Assembly (NCBI GenBank): GCA_049999765.1
Contig: JBNGIQ010009253.1
Coordinates: forward strand, 1 to 38,039
From: Phaeoceros laevis
Taxonomy: Eukaryota > Anthocerotophyta > Anthocerotopsida > Notothyladales
Length of the DNA: 38,039 bases
Direction: 5' to 3'
The notes beneath the pieces are model-generated. The model made no database searches, was not told where the DNA came from, and worked only from the letters and a program-made list of their open reading frames with translations. Both the position numbers and the translations under genes were made by a program. Below, piece by piece: positions 1 to 9,113 of this stretch (within the stretch, counting starts at the first letter, position 1; every line of letters starts with the position of its first letter).

Positions 1-381
1 GTTTTCGCGCGCAGGCAGATTGTTGTAATGTCTCTGCAGGCATATGGATAGCTATTGGAAGAATCGAGTGCCGGCGTCCACCCAGAAGAGTGCCACGCCG
101 GCATCCACCCCGGCGTCGGCGAATGGACTGCTGAAGTCCACCCAGAAGTCGGCGGGGTACGGACAGCTCGAAGAGTGCAGGCCTGGGCCTGCCAAGAAGT
201 GATCCCCAGCGATGGATCGTGAATTAGAAGGTCCTTACTAGTACTTGTGAAGAGGTCGCCTTGAGAAGCAGGTCCGATCCCGGGCAATGATCCTGCCTGC
301 CTGAAGCAACCGCTTGGCTCATGCATCAATCGCTCCTTCTGCAGGCGCAGACCGATCGATCGTGAGCGCCACCGAATCATC
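1..381. other. 5' flank of lectin gene
   Basis: No gene is seen. Positions about 70-150 contain short imperfect repeats built on CCGGC and TCCACCCAGAAG. The stretch probably includes the promoter and 5' UTR of the lectin gene that starts at 382. Confidence 0.4.
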
Positions 382-876
382 ATGTCGACCATGAGACTGC
401 CTTGGACGTCGGCGGTGCCGATCGTTCTCGTCGCCGCGCATCTGTACTGGAGCCTGCAGAACGCGGGCGGAATCGGCGTGGCAGCGGACCTGAACCTCCG
501 CCACCCGGGGTACGTGGTGAGCCACAAGGGGCCGACCATCTGGCAGGACCACATTCTCAAGACGGGCGAGTGGATGGACAACGGCCGGGACGTGTCGCTC
601 AACATGCAGGACGACTGTAACCTGGTGGTGTACTGGCACGCGACTCCGCAGTACGCTTCCCAAACCAAGGACAAGGGCCAGGGGTGTCACCTCAACATGC
701 AGACTGACGGCAACCTCGTCATCTACGATAACCAGGCCAACCCGATATGGAGCTCAGAGACCGCGGGTAAGGGGGATCCGCCCTACAAGTGCATTCTGCA
801 GTTGGATGGCAACGTCGTCGTGTACGCCAACGGGGTGGCAACTTGGGCCACTAAGACCGGGAACGGCAGTGGCTAG
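382..876 (+). CDS. Secreted bulb-type (GNA-like) mannose-binding lectin
   Basis: This is a single-exon ORF of 164 residues. A hydrophobic N-terminus (about residues 8-35) looks like a signal peptide and the rest is one B_lectin domain. All three mannose-binding motifs of the consensus QxDxNxVxY are visible: QDDCNLVVY (about 76-84), QTDGNLVIY (about 107-115) and QLDGNVVVY (about 140-148). Lectins of this family fold as a three-sided beta prism, bind mannose-rich glycans and often act in the apoplast in defence. Here no kinase, S-locus or PAN domain follows, so it is a stand-alone lectin, not a lectin receptor kinase. A second Met at residue 4 is an alternative start. The family call is firm. 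The ligand is inferred from intact motifs. Confidence 0.88.
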   Translation: MSTMRLPWTSAVPIVLVAAHLYWSLQNAGGIGVAADLNLRHPGYVVSHKGPTIWQDHILKTGEWMDNGRDVSLNMQDDCNLVVYWHATPQYASQTKDKGQGCHLNMQTDGNLVIYDNQANPIWSSETAGKGDPPYKCILQLDGNVVVYANGVATWATKTGNGSG

Positions 877-1477
877 ACTTAGAAAAGCTTGCTATGGGTA
901 TTGCATGAACTGGTGGTGCAGCTGCAAAGTTTCATCTCTGGAGGGAGGGCCTGTGTGATTGATTGTTTACAATTTGGACATGATTGTATCGAGTTGATTG
1001 AAAGGTCTAGGCATGGGCCTGGAGGTAATAAATTTGGATTCTTGCCATGGCTCCAATTTCTTCGGTGTCTTCCACTAGGCCCATAGCTAAGAAGAAGCAT
1101 GCGCTGCGTTTGGTCACCACTAAGTACAAGGACGGGTCGGGACTAGGCAAGCACACGCACAGCACAGGTGATCCTGGGGAGATGAAAAGGAAGTGTGACA
1201 TTTTTTTTTGCGTAACGAAAGGAAGTGGAAGTGGAAGGAGGGACGCGCTTCGCTCCGGGAAGTTGGAAAAAGTGTCACTTTCGCTTCGTTTCGAAATGCG
1301 ACCTATCGTATGCCATACCACTGCGCGTTCAAGCTCTCTCCCAGACCAGATTATCTACATCCCCCTGCCGGCATCCCCCTGCCGGCCGGTGCTTTGCGCA
1401 ACAACATACCTGTACTGCTGCTGGGTGGAGAGCGTTAGCATCGCTATCGGCGGGCACGGCTACTTGACAGAAGCAAC
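877..1477. other. Intergenic, lectin gene to CACTA element
   Basis: No supported gene. A short direct repeat built on CATCCCCCTGCCGG lies near 1360-1385. Overlapping ORFs on both strands have no recognisable domain. Confidence 0.4.
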
Positions 1478-1480
1478 ATT
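1478..1480. repeat. Left target site duplication (ATT)
   Basis: The three bases ATT directly precede the left terminus of the CACTA element. They match ATT at 7580-7582 after the right terminus. CACTA elements make 3-bp duplications, so this marks the insertion. Confidence 0.85.
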
Positions 1481-1511
1481 CACTACTACAAAAGGGGGGG
1501 GGTTATCCACA
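1481..1511 (+). repeat. Left terminal inverted repeat of CACTA element
   Basis: Reads CACTACTAC, then AAAA, nine G and TTATCCACA. It pairs with the right terminus, which has AAAAA and six G between the same two blocks. The differences are confined to homopolymer lengths. Confidence 0.88.
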
Positions 1512-1525
1512 GCGGTTCGGCGGCT

Positions 1526-1740
1526 TAGCCACGATGCCATTTCCTCTCGTAACTTAAATACGCATTTGTGGCAAACACTTGGGATAGCCACGCCGAGAGG
1601 CCGGTGGGGCCTCACGTAACTTATCGACCGGCCGACGGTGGCTAATCGTGGCTAATAATGCATGTTACCGGTGCCGCTACCGGGCGTATCGTGGCTTGTG
1701 CTGCGCGGCTTGTGTGGTAGCGCCACCGTGGCTATGTGCA
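1526..1740. repeat. Left subterminal repeat region
   Basis: Multiple copies of TAGCCACG or its complement CGTGGCTA/GTGGCTA occur here (for example near 1526, 1593, 1637, 1648, 1690 and 1728). The same motif is dense in the right subterminal region. In Spm-type elements such motifs bind the element-encoded TnpA protein, and that role is inferred here. Confidence 0.7.
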
Positions 1741-1929
1741 GTCCTTCCAGTCGCTGCTAACAAACCGCCCAGCATGCCGCGAGCCAGCCCCCAGGTCTCT
1801 GCGCTTCCGCCATGCCCAGGACCAGGCATGCCCCATGCCGCCACTGCAACATTGCCCGCTCCAACGACCAGCAGCAGGCAGGTGGTGGAAATGCTTCAGT
1901 TCGCATTGTTTCTTCTCGCTCAATGTTGA

Positions 1930-2162
1930 CCCTGCCAGCTACAGGACCCTGCCTCCAATCGCTGCACACGGTATGCATCTATGAGCACAGCAGCAAGCCG
2001 CCCAGCGACATCAACCATGCAAGTATACTCCTCAGCTGTAGGGTTCAAACCTTCAAGTAGTCCTCTGTCCACGACCTCTGAATGCAGCTGCTGTCCTGCA
2101 GTAGCGCACCAGCACTTGTACAAGTCGGACCGCTGATAAGGCCTGCCTCGGTGTGTCCCCAC
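1930..2162 (-). pseudogene. PPR protein fragment, C-terminal type, inside CACTA element
   Basis: Minus-strand translation shows QQLHSEVVDRGLLEG, typical of a PPR motif junction. It is followed by PTAEEYTCMVDVAGR, which matches the PTxEHYTCMVDLLGR block near the C-terminus of PLS-class PPR proteins. The two blocks are abutted without the intervening repeats, and the upstream part (TSAGALLQ) is in another frame. The piece is therefore truncated and rearranged. It lies at the 3' end of the cargo, separated from the main PPR array by the RING-gene exons. Confidence 0.65.
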
Positions 2163-2939
2163 CCCTCAAGAGCCACTCCAGCAATGGTGACGATGACGGC
2201 AGCCACTGGGAAGGTGTAGATAAACAGTGGCATCCACCCTACAAAGGCAGTTCACAAGTTGACAACCAGTCCAGGACCTTGGCAATCCATTAAAGAACAG
2301 TGGAGTTTTTTTATAAACTGGCGTTGCTCATCTTCAGATCTCAGCAACAGAACGATTTGCAGACTTGCAAAGCAGGAATAGGCTGGCTGGCTCTAGCTAG
2401 TACGATACACGTTTCTTCCTTCTCGCAGGCATACCACATGCTTGGACCACCCAAAAGTTCTAACATCAGGACTGCAACAACCACTGCCAGTGATGCTCCC
2501 TGACGACGACCAGATCGACCTACCTTGAAGAGCTCAACAAGAGAGGAGTGTCACAGAGATAGAAATGGACCATGAACTCAGCAGCAGTTCTATCAAGACA
2601 GGGCCACCGGACAGAGTCGTCACAAACCTGCTGGCAGAGACTGCACATAGTATCTGGTAGACCAACGTGTATCGTTGCATCCAGATAGCCCACCTACGCC
2701 CATCAGGATAACAGATTTGTTGAGCAACCAACTTTCACAAATATAAACTTCTGAAATACAACTTGAAGGTGTTGAGAGGTTACATCTGTCCCAAGTTCAA
2801 GCGCTCGAGTGCAAACATGAGCTTTCAGAGAACCATCCTGAAGACGCTGTCAGACAGAAACAGCAAATACAATTCAGAATCCTTGACCAGTACAGACTCG
2901 GTTACCACAAACGTAACATGATTGGCACATGTGAAGAAA
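2163..2939. other. Cargo of unknown origin inside CACTA element
   Basis: No confident family match. On the minus strand, 2150-2240 encodes a hydrophobic stretch (PLFIYTFPVAAVIVTIAGVA). A segment at about 2527-2630 is bounded by plausible splice signals (an AG near 2630 and AAG|GTAGGT at about 2527). These could be remaining exons of a captured gene, but nothing identifies them. Confidence 0.3.
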
Positions 2940-4118
2940 AATTTCACGCACTTTCTCCAATGCTCGTCTGTCTACTGCTGTGTAGCCTGCTCGACTACAT
3001 TTCTCGGAGCAGAAGCTGCATTCACAAACCACACGCCTGATGGTCAACACACACTAATTGTGTAGTGAAACTGTGCGTTGTCGGGTATCAGCCAGTCACA
3101 AACCTGCAAAGGATCCGGTGTCGACAAGGAAGTAGCACCACAGCAATTTCTCGTTCAAAACATATTCTACACAGAACTTTCACCTGTACAACACGTGGAG
3201 CCTTCATCATTCTAAAGAAACAAACCAAAAAGCTTAAATAACCACGAAGCAGAAAGAAGGGCTTACAAGCTCATACGTTCTGCAACCGGTCAAACTCCTG
3301 CTGCTGTTGTTCGATATCTCGGCCTGCTCACCAAGAGCAGCCTGCAATCTCCATACCTACATAATCGGCAAGCAACCACCTTGTCACCCTGTCGACACAA
3401 ATCTGTCCTGGCCAGGTTTGATGTGGAACAATCTACAAGTTTATGACTACTCCATGCCACGATATGCATTTCCTGGGTTTTGTACAGCGTAGTCAACACA
3501 ACACATTGAAAGAAAACAAGATACACACCTCCTCGGCAAGGTCTTTCCTGGGCATTTTCTTAACAACCTCTGGTGCAAGTCCAGAAAATGTATTGTAGCT
3601 GCAAATCATGAGAGAAAGCACAGAAAATAATGTCACACACTTGGTTAGAACAAAAGCCGCCCCAATGAACTGTACCCACCAGGTCATTCTGACTGACGAC
3701 TTCATCTAATCACTTACTTTGAAGAATCAACACCACGCAGTAATCGAGCATGATCTTCCCTGCTAGACGAATCAATGGACCACCATCCAAGCAATCTGTA
3801 GATCAACATCGTATCCAGATGAGAACCAGCATCATGTCCCAATGATCCCACTGGCCGAGCACCAGGTGTCCATCAAGAAAGAAAAGACTTCAGGAAATCA
3901 GGACCATGACTAGAAACAAATACATGAAGATTTTACCTGGAGCCTTGGTGAAGGAAACTGCAACATTCCAGTGCCTGGGCAAGCACAACCATGTGACTTC
4001 TGGACACATCTCCAAGGTGAAGGACTAGGACCACGCGTTCTAGTAATCGTATAAGAGCAAAGAGGGCAGCCACTCCTTGAACTAGCAAGATTGGAGAGAA
4101 TATCAATGCTATTGAAAA
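2940..4118 (-). pseudogene. Captured fragment of RING-type transmembrane Fragile-X-F-associated protein gene
   Basis: Consecutive minus-strand exons keep splice sites and phases: to 3937 (membrane segment, ending FLHQGSR), 3718-3795 (LLGWWSID...), 3529-3598 (YNTFSG..PEVVKKMP..LAEE), 3277-3356 (VWRLQAALGEQAEI), 3104-3183 (VLCRICFEREIAVVLLPCRH) and one starting at 3015 (FCSEKC). This order and these motifs match plant transmembrane Fragile-X-F-associated proteins, which are multi-pass proteins with a C-terminal C3HC4 RING and presumed E3 ubiquitin ligases. The N-terminal membrane region is missing. The final CPxC zinc-ligand pair is not visible. One base appears to be lost in the 3277-3356 exon (80 bp where phase predicts 81). 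It is therefore a non-functional capture, joined in frame to PPR sequence at 4118. Confidence 0.8.
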
Positions 4119-5990
4119 GTTGCCCACCACTACGTTACCCAGCAGTCCTCTTTTGACAATCTTTGAGTGCAGCTGCCTGCCCTTCTGTATCGCACCAGTG
4201 CTTGCGCACGCCTGCAGAAGGCAAGCAAATGTACCATGGCCAGCCAAAATTAGGCCCGCCTCCTCCATTTGTCCATACAGAACAAGCGCCTCTTGGCCGA
4301 GTCCTTGCTGTGCATACCCACCGATCAGAGCATTCCAAGTCACCACATCCTTTGTGGCCATGCTGTAAAAAACCTGGCGTGCACCTTCCAGCTCACCACA
4401 TTTTGCATACATGTCCACCAGGCAGTTGCCCACCACTACATCATCCAGCAGACCTCTTTTGACAACCTTTCAGGCAAGTCCCTGCCCTTCTGCAAGGCAC
4501 CAGTGCTTGCACACGCCTTCAGAAGGCAAGCAAAAGTAACATGGTCAGCCAAAATGAGGCCCGCCTCCTCCATTTGTCCATACTCAACAAGAGCCTCTTG
4601 GCCAAGTCTTTGCTGTGCATACCCAGCAATCAGAGCATTCCATGTCACCACATCCTTTGTGTCCAAGCTGTCAAAAACCTGGCGTGCATCATCCAGCTCA
4701 CCACATTTTGCATACATGTCCACCAGGCAGTTGCCCACCACCACGTTATCCAACAGTCCTCTTTTGACAATCTGTGAGTGAAGCTGCCTGCCCTTCTGCA
4801 AGGCACCAGTGCTTGCACACGCCTTCAGAAGGCAAGCAAAAGTAACATGGTCAGCCAAAATGAGGCCCGCCTCCTCCATTTGTCCATACTCAACAAGAGC
4901 CTCATGGCCGAGTCTTTGCTGTGCATACCCAGCAATCAGAGCATTCCATGTCATCACATCCTTTGTGTCCATGCCGTCAAAAACCTGGCGTGCACATTCC
5001 AGCTCACCACATTTTGCATACATGTCGACCAGGCAGTTGCCCACCACTACATCATCCAGCAGACCTCTTTGACAATCTTTGAGTGCAGCTCCCTGCCCTT
5101 CTGCAAGGCACCAGTGCTTGCACACGGCTTCAGAAGGCAAGCAAAAGTAACATGGTCACCCAAAATGAGGCCCGCCTCCTCCATTTGTCCATACACAACA
5201 AGCGCCTCTTGGCCGAGTCCTTGCTGTGCATACCCAGCAATCAGGGCATTCCATGTCACCACATTCTTTGTGTCCATGCCGTCAAAAACCTGGCGCACAT
5301 CTTCCAGCTCACCACATTTTGCATACATGTCCACCAGGCAGGTGCCAACAACCAAGTCAGTAGGATTGCCACTGTGCAACACATCAGAGTGCACTCTTCT
5401 GCTAGATTCCAAGTCAACGGCAAATGCACAAGCTTGAAGGGCAGCTACAATGACATAACCATCCGCCTTCACTCCTGACGTACGCATCTCACGGTAGAGT
5501 TGTATGGCCTCCTTCGGTTTTGCGTGCTTAGCATGTGCAGAGATTATGGAAGACCACATGAAGACATCTCCCTACCCTGTTGAACACATACATGCCCTCC
5601 TGTAGCCTGCCTCCACATGCATACATGCGCAAGATATGGTTCCCCAAGTATATGCATTCGACTCGTACCCAAAGTTTGACAGTGAGATTATGAACACGTC
5701 GCCCCACAACCAAATCCTTCTTAGCTGTACACAGTTTTAGCACAGTGTAAACAGAGACTGAGAACACCACAGTCTGTCTGCGCCAGATATTCCAGGGCTC
5801 CAACGGCCTCAGAATGCTTCCCATGCTGACATATCGTGCTCACGGTAACAGCAGTAACGACGCCCATTTCCGATCCTGTACGCGTCCCAGGCTCAGGCTT
5901 ATCCTGAGAGCTGGACTCGAAAGGAAAGGCACCATGGCCCATCGGATATGGAAGTGGTGGGCTTCTTACACTGCTGCACCTGGAGCCCAT
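4119..5990 (-). pseudogene. Degenerate PLS-class PPR gene inside CACTA element
   Basis: Minus-strand sequence encodes an N-terminal region (about 5990-5560: TICQHGKHSEAVGALEYL, LKLCTAKKDLVVGRRVH). PPR motifs of the form CLVDMYAKCGELE, VTWNALIAGYAQQGLGQEAL and FACLLKACASTGALQKGRQL follow. Such proteins normally enter organelles and bind RNA, often for C-to-U editing. The reading frame is broken by single-base changes near 5755, 5568, 5065 (three T where sister copies have four) and 4465. No initiator with a transit peptide is clear. The array then runs in frame into the RING-gene exon at 4118. It is a pseudogene carried by the transposon. Confidence 0.85.
4120..5342 (-). repeat. Tandem 306-bp PLS-triplet array (4 units)
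   Basis: The block TTGCCCACCACTAC or its variants recurs at 4120, 4426, 4731, 5037 and 5342. The spacings are 306, 305, 306 and 305 bp. 306 bp is 102 codons, which is one P-L-S PPR triplet (about 35, 36 and 31 residues). The two 305-bp units each lost one base. By eye the units are nearly identical at DNA level, which suggests recent expansion by unequal exchange or slippage. Confidence 0.88.
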
Positions 5991-6330
5991 TTCCGAACCT
6001 GCACGCCTTCCAGGTTCAGGATTATCTGGAGAGCTCGACTTGGAAGGAGACCCATCTGCATATCCAAGGAAACGAGCTGCCCATCAACCCAAGCTGACTT
6101 AAACATGCTGTTCAACCACAGCACCCCGCCGGACCCCTTACGCCGGAAGTCAGGGGAACGGGAGCTCTTCTTATCTCGTCTGTCATCCCACCAAACGGTG
6201 GGGTGCAGAAATGTTTTTTGCCACAAGTGCTCTTGCTCCTGGCAACGACCATCGCTGGAAAACCCGTCCCTCAGAAGTGGAAGTGGTGGGCTCCTTACAC
6301 TGCTGCACCTGGAGGCTTTGCTTGCCAGGG
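5850..6330. repeat. Internal duplication in PPR 5' region
   Basis: A segment near 5860-5960 (CCCATTTCCGA..CTGTACGCG..CCAGG) recurs in diverged form at about 5988-6050. GAAGTGGTGGGCT followed by TTACACTGCTGCACCTGGAG is present near 5950 and near 6285. The region looks like partial tandem copies of the PPR leader or 5' UTR. Together with the frameshifts this indicates rearrangement of the captured gene. Confidence 0.55.
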
Positions 6331-6559
6331 ATCGACTCCCTGGGATGAGGTTAGCAGGAGCTCCTCGTAAAATCCCTGTACACACACCAATTTGTTGGGT
6401 CCCGCCTGAAAGCCAACGAACTGCTAAGAGAAGAAAAGAACCTTCAGCCTTCGCTGTGGCCATCGTTCAGAGTTCCTGCTCCGGAGTCCTTGTCGCATAC
6501 AATGCTGGCGCCTGGGGAATGAGCACAGGTTCATCATACTCACTTAAACATGGCAGTCC

Positions 6560-6950
6560 ATGTTACCTTCAAGCAGTTCTCTTTTTACGATCCCTGAATG
6601 CAGTTGCCTGCCCTGCTGTAAAGCACCAGCACTTGCGCAAGCCTTCAAGAGGCAAGCAAACATAACATCAGGCCTGCCAGCTCCATACTTTCATACTATG
6701 CGAGCGCCTGGGAAGTGAGCCCGTGCTCAGCATACCCATTAATCACGGCATTCCATGTTACCGCAACCGTTGTAGACAAACTGTCAAACACTTCGCGTGC
6801 ATCTTCCAAGTGGCCACATTTTGCATAAGTATTTGAGAGGCGACTGCCCAGTACTGTGTCACCTTCAAGCAGGTCTCTTTCCACGATCCCTGAGTGCAGC
6901 TCCATGCCCTGCTGTACGGGCAAACACAAGCGTTGGTGCAAAACTGTCAA
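6560..6950 (-). pseudogene. Second PPR fragment inside CACTA element
   Basis: The minus strand encodes YAKCGHLEDAREVFDSL and VTWNAVINGYAEHGL. After an in-frame TAG at about 6693-6695 and a frame change it continues with FACLLKACASAGALQQGRQL and HSGIVKRELLEG. This is one PLS module, more diverged than the 306-bp array units. It lies upstream of the N-terminal-like region of the main PPR cargo, so the order is scrambled relative to an intact gene. Confidence 0.78.
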
Positions 6951-7179
6951 AACACTTCGCGTGCATCTTCGAATTAGTATTTTGATATACTTAAAAGGAA
7001 TCCTATCTTAAGCAACGAGCGCTATAGCGCGGGCCGGTAAGAAGTTTCACTTCGGAGCGGAAGGTTGAGGATTCGAACCTGGCGAGTACTGCATGTCGGC
7101 CCGTTAGTGAGAGAGCTCGCCGTGGGCGCGGCCGCGGATCGTGGGTAGAATGGTCGACGGTGCGCGATGCTTTTAGGTT

Positions 7180-7555
7180 CCACAATTTCTGATAGCCACG
7201 CCAATTTCTGATGCCACAATTTCTGANNNNNNNNNNTGATAGCCACGCCAATTTCTGATGCCACAATTTCTGATAGCCACGCCGTCACGTAGCCACGCCA
7301 GCACGCAGCCACGCCGTCATAGCCACGCCAGCACGTAGCCACGCCGTCATAACCACGTCTACCCTAGCCACGACGCTATAACCACGCCTTCCTCACCAGG
7401 TCACCAGGTAACAGGTCACTAGGTCACCAGGTTGCAGGTCAGCAGGTCACTAACAAGCCTCAACAGTAGCCACGATTAGCCATTCCAAAATAACCACTCC
7501 CGTGGCTAAGCAAAAAACTTGAGTTTACTTTGAAACGGTGTGGCTATGAGTGTGG
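7180..7555. repeat. Right subterminal repeat array of CACTA element
   Basis: Copies of GATAGCCACGCC alternate with AATTTCTGATGCCACAATTTCTGA-type units near 7190-7280, then run on as TAGCCACGCC/CACGTAGCCACGCCGTCA variants to about 7380. GTCACCAGGT/GGTCAC units (7397-7452) and single TAGCCACG-like motifs follow to the terminus. These share the core motif with the left subterminal region. Confidence 0.75.
7227..7236. other. Assembly gap (10 N)
   Basis: Ten N bases interrupt the subterminal array. The same repeat unit lies on both sides, so array length here is uncertain and the element may be longer than 6.1 kb. Confidence 0.99.
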
Positions 7556-7579
7556 ATAACCCCCCTTTTTGTAGTAGTG
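7551..7579 (-). repeat. Right terminal inverted repeat of CACTA element
   Basis: On the minus strand this reads CACTACTAC, AAAAA, GGGGGG and TTATCCACA, the mirror of the left end at 1481-1511. Confidence 0.88.
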
Positions 7580-7582
7580 ATT
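7580..7582. repeat. Right target site duplication (ATT)
   Basis: ATT follows the right CACTA terminus and equals the ATT at 1478-1480. Confidence 0.85.
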
Positions 7583-8658
7583 TGGTGGGAAAGTTGTCCG
7601 ATCTTCAAGTCGTCGCCAACCAACTTCATGTGAACGGGTCTACACGATGGAGTTGATGTGATCCTGGCAGACCATCGCCATCTCCTCCCCCGGCCCAAGG
7701 TCAGATTCTTTCTGCGCACCAACATTTTCAAAAGCTTAGAACTGGAGAGTAGGCCTAGGTCTACAGGTAGCTAGCCAGGTTGTGCCTTCCCAAGGAGGAT
7801 GGATAGGTGTGCTTACAAGCTTATAATCTTAACTCACATGTCCGTCCACCTCTGGCCATGGAACCTTGCAATTGATATGTGTGTACCGTGCGTGTGGTCG
7901 TCTCACATATACAGGTAGCTAGTACTATGGCCAGCCCGACTGATGATCAGATTCCCCCGGCGCTGCTTCGGTTACTTGCGGATCTCGAGGCCCCTCCGCC
8001 TTCAATCCCGAAACTTGAGGTTGATCTTACCGGGGATGAGTTCGGAGGCTTCTTCACTTCATTGGAGGGTAGCTACTATAGGCGGCAAGTGCGCCTCCGT
8101 GTCCTCACAGCCATCGGAAACTGTCGCTCTCTTCAGGTCATCAATCTAAATCCGCACCATTCTAGCAGCGTTTTCAGTGTGACGGAGGCGGAGGCCACGG
8201 CTCTCTTTCAAGGCTTGCAAAGTAACCCAGTCCTGTATCGGCTGGGGGTGAGCGGCTGGCAAGGGATTGGGACTGGGGCAGCCTGCGAGGCGCTCGCTGT
8301 CCTGGTGCGATCCAGTCGCACCTTGAGATTTCTGGATTTGCAATTTATCGGGTTGACTGGTGAAGGAGTGGGTCACATCGCTGCCGCCCTGCAAGCCAAC
8401 ACTAGCTCAATCCTGCAAGGCTTGTATGTTAGTGGGAACAGAATAGGAGATGTTGCTGGGGCGCAACACCTGGCGGACATCCTGGCCAGCACGCCCACAC
8501 TTCAGAACCAGGGGATGTGGGACGTAAGTATGGACGCGGCGGGAGGCGAGGTGATTGCCAAAGCCCTGGCGCACAACACGTCACTCAGACAACTTTCCAT
8601 GGGACGGCAAGGTAACAACCCAACAACCCAGTCAGCAGCGTTGGCTAGGATTGTGGCA

Positions 8659-8712
8659 GCTTTGAGCGCTCGTGTGGGCGCTGGAGCTTTGAGCGCTCGT
8701 GTGGGCGCTGGA
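8659..8712 (+). repeat. 27-bp tandem duplication in ROCO-like gene
   Basis: The 27-bp unit GCTTTGAGCGCTCGTGTGGG plus CGCTGGA occurs twice without a gap (8659-8685 and 8686-8712). It is in frame and repeats ALSARVGAG. Confidence 0.95.
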
Positions 8713-8926
8713 GGTCCAGGTGCATCTGCTTTCAACACGCACATTAAGCAACTATACGTGACGGTATGCACGTGGAGGGATGATTTGGAGCCCATTGAGG
8801 CTGGGGTCACAGTGGGAGAAGCTGTAGCTCACATGCTCCGCACCAATGCCACCCTGGAGCAGCTTGATATAAACACCTTCGTGGGCTACAGATTGGAGGC
8901 ATTGCGGTACAACACCAGCATCACTA

Positions 8927-8982
8927 AGCTCAGGGTGAGACATGACCCCAGCTGAGCTCAGGGTGAGACATGACCCCAGCTG
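8927..8982 (+). repeat. 28-bp tandem duplication that breaks the ROCO-like frame
   Basis: A perfect 28-bp unit starting AGCTCAGGGTGAGACATGAC is present at 8927-8954 and 8955-8982. 28 is not a multiple of three. The first copy reads LRVRHDPS and then stops. The second reads the same peptide in the next frame and continues into the Roc domain. One copy would give an open frame. Confidence 0.95.
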
Positions 8983-9069
8983 TACGAAGGTTGATCTGGA
9001 CAAGCTGATCCAATCGTTCAGAGCTGCCAAACACTGCAAAGCCTGCAGTACGACAACGATCATCCACCC

Positions 9070-9113
9070 GGATTCAAAAGGCAGGTTTTCCGGATTCAAA
9101 AGGCAGGTTTTCC
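9070..9113 (+). repeat. 22-bp tandem duplication in ROCO-like gene
   Basis: The unit GGATTCAAAAGGCAGGTTTT plus CC occurs twice (9070-9091 and 9092-9113). The copies are read in two different frames of one open ORF. Removing one copy would put the upstream and downstream parts out of frame. Confidence 0.93.

Larger units (their letters stand above)
1481..7579. mobile_element. CACTA (En/Spm-type) DNA transposon, non-autonomous, with captured genes
   Basis: The element is 6,099 bp. Both ends begin CACTACTAC, followed by a short A run, a G run and TTATCCACA in inverted orientation, and a perfect 3-bp ATT duplication flanks it. Inside each end lie many copies, in both orientations, of a TAGCCACG/CGTGGCTA motif, as expected of CACTA subterminal repeats. 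No TnpA- or TnpD-like reading frame is visible. The interior is instead filled with minus-strand pieces of a PPR gene and of a RING-type transmembrane Fragile-X-F-associated gene that still has introns. This fits a Pack-CACTA element mobilised in trans. Several frameshifts in the cargo suggest age. A 10-N gap sits in the right subterminal array. The boundaries are firm. The internal cargo borders are approximate. Confidence 0.9.

Noticed and set aside
7055-7095. tRNA-like T-loop on the minus strand (GGTTCGAATCC)
   Set aside because: The T-stem does not pair (CCAGG against CCTCA) and no A box, anticodon arm or acceptor stem can be built around it.
1481-7579. PIF/Harbinger or hAT assignment for the element
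   Set aside because: The ends start CACTA and the target duplication is 3 bp ATT with differing neighbours. hAT makes 8-bp duplications and Harbinger elements have different ends.
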